Of a DNA stretch of 7,216 nt, positions 4,832-7,216 are shown one piece after another. The translations under genes were made by a program, and so were the position numbers. The stretch lies in contig JAZDHC010000043.1 of the NCBI GenBank assembly GCA_043806395.1, positions 1 to 7,216 on the forward strand. The letters are read 5' to 3'. The notes beneath the pieces were generated by a model. The model was given only the letters and a program-made list of their open reading frames with translations, did not search any database and was not told the DNA's origin. Numbering within the stretch: position 1 is the stretch's first letter; each line of letters starts with the position of its first letter. This DNA is from CG2-30-40-21 sp043806395. Lineage in GTDB: Bacteria > UBA9089 > CG2-30-40-21.

Positions 4832-5824
4832 ATGATTGATTCTGTGAAAATTCATGTAGAATCTGGAAATGGCGGGAATGGGTGTATCAGCTTTAGAAGG
4901 GAAAAGTATGTTGCTCATGGTGGTCCAAATGGTGGTGATGGTGGACAAGGTGGAAGTGTAATTATTGAGGCAGATGAAAACCTTTCAACCCTTTTGGACA
5001 TTCAAAATAAACGCCACTATCGGGCACAAAGCGGGGCACCAGGAGAGGGCAGTAATAAACGCGGGAAAAAAGGGAATGATTTGATTGTCAAGGTGCCTCT
5101 TGGTACCAAGTTGATTGATATCAATACAGAAAGGATCCTGGGGGATTTAATCACTCAGGGGGCACAGGTGATTATTGCTTACGGTGGACTTGGTGGCAAG
5201 GGAAATGCCAGATTTGCATCAAGTACCAAACAAACCCCAAAGTTTGCTCAAAATGGGGAAAAGGGTGAGAACAAAGAGGTAGCCTTAGAGCTAATGCTCA
5301 TAGCAGAGGTAGGAATTGTTGGGTTTCCTAATGCCGGAAAATCAACACTTCTGTCTAAGTGCTCTGCTGCTCAGCCAAAGATTGGTGAATATCCATTTAC
5401 AACGCTTTATCCTAATCTGGGTGTAGTAAAAATAGATGAATTCAGGTCTTTTGTAGCGGCTGATATTCCAGGCTTAATCCCTGATGCCCATCTTGGTGCA
5501 GGATTGGGGGATAGGTTTCTGCGACATATTGAAAGAACAAAGGTGTTAATCCATCTTTTAGAGGCAGGGGAAGCAATAGAAAAATTTCATGCCTTAAATA
5601 AAGAAATGAGCTTGTATAATCCAGAATTATCAGCAAAGCCACAAATAGTGGTTATCAGTAAGATGGATATTCCTGAGTCAGAGGAGGAATGGGAGAAAAT
5701 AAAAGAAGCCATGAATCATATGGGTATTGAGCCCCTTGCTATCTCGGCAGTAACTGGAAAAGGGATACGACAGCTTATCTGGCGTGTGGCAGAGGTGTTG
5801 GAAGAATTAAAAATTAGGAATTAA
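4832..5824 (+). CDS. obg: Obg family GTPase (ObgE/CgtA), ribosome assembly factor
   Basis: A 330-residue GTPase involved in late 50S assembly and stress responses. The N-terminal glycine-rich Obg domain (about 1-158) includes GNGGNGCISFRREKYV and GGPNGGDGGQGG. The G domain has G1 GFPNAGKS (164-171), G2 around TTLYPNLG (190-197), G3 DIPGL (211-215), G4 SKMD (276-279) and G5 SAVTGKG (305-311). The G4 Asn of NKxD is Ser here. The protein ends soon after the G domain and has no C-terminal OCT domain. It starts 2 nt after rpmA with no clear ribosome binding site, indicating translational coupling. The last codons and the TAA lie inside the left arm of an AT-rich inverted repeat, so the C-terminus 'LKIRN' probably comes from that element rather than the ancestral gene. 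Confidence 0.96.
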   Translation: MIDSVKIHVESGNGGNGCISFRREKYVAHGGPNGGDGGQGGSVIIEADENLSTLLDIQNKRHYRAQSGAPGEGSNKRGKKGNDLIVKVPLGTKLIDINTERILGDLITQGAQVIIAYGGLGGKGNARFASSTKQTPKFAQNGEKGENKEVALELMLIAEVGIVGFPNAGKSTLLSKCSAAQPKIGEYPFTTLYPNLGVVKIDEFRSFVAADIPGLIPDAHLGAGLGDRFLRHIERTKVLIHLLEAGEAIEKFHALNKEMSLYNPELSAKPQIVVISKMDIPESEEEWEKIKEAMNHMGIEPLAISAVTGKGIRQLIWRVAEVLEELKIRN

Positions 5825-5909
5825 AAATTGTGGTTTAGCAACTAAGGAATTAAAATAGTAAAGATTCTAAAAACCGCAATTTATAATTTTTAATTCATAA
5901 TTTTTAATT
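5805..5909. repeat. AT-rich MITE-like inverted repeat spanning the obg end
   Basis: The left arm 5805-5836 is nearly the reverse complement of the right arm 5871-5909. The first 25 nt agree except at one position, the right arm then has about 7 extra bases, and the arms end together in GTGGTTT/AAACCGC. The centre (5837-5870) is 34 nt. Each arm contains two copies of AATTAAAAATT. It fills the obg-nadD gap and overlaps the last codons of obg. As RNA it would form a long A-U hairpin, which might slow or end transcription. Confidence 0.8.
5828..5856 (+). promoter_or_regulatory. Candidate promoter inside the repeat, facing nadD
   Basis: TTGTGG (5828-5833), a 17-nt spacer and TAAAAT (5851-5856; 5 of 6) lie across the left arm and centre of the inverted repeat. 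Transcription would begin near 5863, about 60 nt before nadD. The -35 is weak, and chance is likely enough in such AT-rich DNA. Confidence 0.3.
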
Positions 5910-5923
5910 TTCTTTGGTGATTA

Positions 5924-6508
5924 ATGGCAATAAGAATAGGTATCCTGGGCGGAACATTTAATCCAATTCATAATGGGCATCTTTTGATTGCTGAGGTAGC
6001 AAAACAAGTCTGTTCCTTAGAGAAGGTTATTTTTATTCCCTGTTTTATGCCTCCTCATAAAGAGACAGGTGATAGAGATTCTGCGGAGATTCGATATGCC
6101 ATGACTAATCTGGCGATTGCTGAATATCCAGATTTTATGGCATCACCCATAGAGATAGAAAGAAAAGGGAAATCATACTCAAGGGATACGGTAGGAGAGA
6201 TAAAGATAAAATATGGGGCAGATGCAAGTATATATTTTATTGCTGGCACAGATACCATTGCAGAAATAAATACATGGAAGGATATTGATGTCCTCTTATC
6301 CTTATGCAGATTTATTGCTGTGAATAGACCCGGGTATCCATTAAATATTCCGGAAAGATATAAGGAAAAAATTGATATTGTTGAGATATCAGGGATGGAT
6401 ATTTCTTCCTCAGAGATTAGAAGGAGAATATCTAATGGCAAGTCTATCCATGGGCTTGTGACTAAATGTGTAGAAGAATATATTTATGAGTATGGGTTGT
6501 ATCAATGA
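5924..6508 (+). CDS. nadD: Nicotinate-nucleotide adenylyltransferase
   Basis: A 194-residue enzyme (family about 190-210) joining nicotinate mononucleotide and ATP to form deamido-NAD, a core step of NAD synthesis. The nucleotidyltransferase signature GGTFNPIHNGHL (9-20) holds the (H/T)xGH motif as HNGH. Further family blocks are PPHK (43-46), YSRDTV (85-90), GTD (108-110), the 'W-K-D' segment (118-120) and ISSSEIRRRI (160-169). The ATG at 5924 places the first motif correctly; only a weak GGTG lies upstream. It follows obg in the order common in many bacteria, but an inverted repeat sits between them, so it may have partly separate expression. The C-terminus 'VEEYIYEYGLY' matches the usual NadD ending. 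Confidence 0.96.
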   Translation: MAIRIGILGGTFNPIHNGHLLIAEVAKQVCSLEKVIFIPCFMPPHKETGDRDSAEIRYAMTNLAIAEYPDFMASPIEIERKGKSYSRDTVGEIKIKYGADASIYFIAGTDTIAEINTWKDIDVLLSLCRFIAVNRPGYPLNIPERYKEKIDIVEISGMDISSSEIRRRISNGKSIHGLVTKCVEEYIYEYGLYQ

Positions 6509-6528
6509 GTATGCAATAGGAGAGATGA

Positions 6529-6825
6529 ATGGAAGTTGCCTATTCAGTTAATGGTGTTCTGATACGATTGACATATGAGAGATGGTACCATATTATCGAA
6601 AACCACGATGAGTTGGCAAGTTACTTTCATGATGTGCTTGACACCATAGAGAAACCACACCTTGTTATTCGCGGGAATAAGGGAACTTTGAAGGCTGCGA
6701 AAAACATGGGAAGAGAAAAGTGGCTGGTGGCTATCTATAAGGAATTATCAAAATGTGATGGATTTGTAATTACTGCCTATTTTCTCGATACAAAACCGAA
6801 GGGAGAAACAATATGGCAACAGTAA
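6529..6825 (+). CDS. Putative BECR-fold (RelE/EndoU-like) nuclease toxin
   Basis: A 98-residue protein with a good ribosome binding site (AGGAGA, 6518-6523). The pattern 'GVLIRLTYERWYHIIENH' (9-26), then 'VLDTIEKPHLVIRG' (36-49), 'WLVAIYKEL' (65-73) and 'DGFVITAYFLDTK' (77-89) matches small phage-related BECR-type (Barnase-EndoU-ColicinE5/D-RelE) or DUF4258-like nucleases. In these a His-containing helix and C-terminal beta strands form the active fold. His21 and His26 and the Thr of FVITAYF are the residues I would point to. The next gene overlaps it by 13 nt and encodes a DUF2283 protein, a recurrent partner. This supports a toxin-antitoxin reading, with this gene as toxin. The biochemical target is unknown. 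It is 20 nt after nadD and could be read from the same transcript. Confidence 0.65.
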   Translation: MEVAYSVNGVLIRLTYERWYHIIENHDELASYFHDVLDTIEKPHLVIRGNKGTLKAAKNMGREKWLVAIYKELSKCDGFVITAYFLDTKPKGETIWQQ

Positions 6826-7064
6826 CAACAGAAAGAACCCAAAACTTTATTAGCGATTGTGTTGTAATGGCTACTGATATGTTAAGACTGCCAACACAGC
6901 ATGTGTGGCTTGACTATGATAAGGAGGTCGATGTACTATATATGAGTTTTCGCAAACCTCAGAGAGCTACCAAAACAATTGAAATGGATGATGATGTATT
7001 GATACGAAAAGATGGTAGAAACATTGTTGGTTTGACGATATTGAACGCCAGCAATAGGCAATAA
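6813..7064 (+). CDS. DUF2283 protein, putative antitoxin
   Basis: An 83-residue protein. Residues 32-80 (WLDYDKEVDVLYMSF ... DDDVLIRKDGRNIVGLTILNAS) fit the DUF2283 pattern: 'Y-D-x-E-x-D-V-L-Y-x-x-F', then 'D-D-D-V-x-x-R' and 'I-V-G-x-x-I-L-N-A-S'. An N-terminal helix of about 30 residues (TERTQNFISDCVVMATDMLR) precedes it, longer than minimal members. It could bind the partner. The ATG at 6813 is preceded by GGGAGA (6801-6806), 6 nt away, and lies 13 nt inside the upstream nuclease-like gene, so the two are translated together. DUF2283 genes commonly neighbour small DUF4258/RelE-like genes; the antitoxin role is inferred from that. An inverted repeat begins 14 nt after its stop. Confidence 0.8.
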   Translation: MATVTTERTQNFISDCVVMATDMLRLPTQHVWLDYDKEVDVLYMSFRKPQRATKTIEMDDDVLIRKDGRNIVGLTILNASNRQ

Positions 7065-7078
7065 TTAAGGGCTTGAGA

Positions 7079-7216
7079 AAAAATAAGTTGTACACCAAGA
7101 GTCACTCAAGACGCTTGGCTGGCAAGGCGTGAGAAGCGAGCATACTACTGTATGATTGCTTCGAACAACGAAGCCAGTCAAGATGTATCGGTGACACGAC
7201 TGTACAAGTTATTTTT
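7079..7216. repeat. 138-nt palindromic MITE-like element at the right edge
   Basis: The 16-nt ends AAAAATAAGTTGTACA (7079-7094) and TGTACAAGTTATTTTT (7201-7216) are inverted repeats with one mismatch. The interior is symmetrical about base 7147.5: GTCAC/GTGAC (7101-7105/7191-7195), TTGGCTGGC/GCCAGTCAA (7115-7123/7173-7181, one G-T difference) and a central hairpin GAAGCGAGCATAC/GTATGATTGCTTC (7133-7145/7150-7162) with loop TACT. It has no ORF of note. It may extend a little beyond the window. The T-rich right end could also act as a terminator for the toxin-antitoxin transcript. Confidence 0.85.

Noticed and set aside
6055..6441. Minus-strand open frame inside nadD
   Set aside because: It is antisense to a clearly conserved NadD and resembles no protein family.

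Overview
This is a low-GC bacterial chromosomal window using the standard genetic code and clear Shine-Dalgarno sites. It is built around the conserved rplU-prp-rpmA-obg-nadD ribosome-biogenesis cluster. That order is familiar from Firmicutes and several deep-branching lineages. However, L27 here starts directly at MAHKKG, without the Prp-cleaved N-terminal extension typical of Firmicutes, so a non-Firmicutes bacterium, perhaps an uncultivated candidate lineage, seems more likely. The phylum cannot be settled from this sequence alone.

Layout. 1-1277 (minus strand): a two-gene unit with a putative DUF6263-like lipoprotein, followed by a short phasin-like protein cut by the window edge. 1278-1408: divergent intergenic region with a candidate promoter on each strand. 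1409-2059: glutamine amidotransferase subunit (PabA/TrpG). 2068-2096: strong sigma-70-type promoter. 2109-2371: three tRNA genes, Arg(TCG), Arg(CCG) and Lys(CTT). 2407-5824: L21, Prp protease, an LLH-holin-like membrane protein, an inserted accessory segment (chimeric DUF559-fragment ORF plus an uncharacterised 184-aa protein), L27 and the Obg GTPase. 5924-6508: NadD. 6529-7064: a BECR/RelE-like putative toxin gene overlapping a DUF2283 gene, a plausible toxin-antitoxin pair.

How it works together. The only strong promoter seen for the plus-strand cluster lies just upstream of the tRNAs, and no terminator separates tRNA-Lys from rplU. The tRNAs and ribosomal protein genes are therefore probably transcribed together and separated by tRNA processing. 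Genes are tightly packed (rplU/prp overlap by 4 nt, rpmA/obg are 2 nt apart), but the usual prp-rpmA adjacency is interrupted by about 1.5 kb of accessory sequence.

Four unrelated hairpin or inverted-repeat elements sit in the gaps: a small REP-like hairpin after prp, a 110-nt inverted repeat before rpmA, a 105-nt AT-rich MITE-like repeat whose left arm encodes the last residues and stop codon of Obg, and a 138-nt nearly symmetrical palindrome at the right edge. The most notable points are the Prp/L27 mismatch, the two-gene module inserted before rpmA, the repeat that rewrote the Obg C-terminus and may supply the nadD promoter, and the probable toxin-antitoxin pair.
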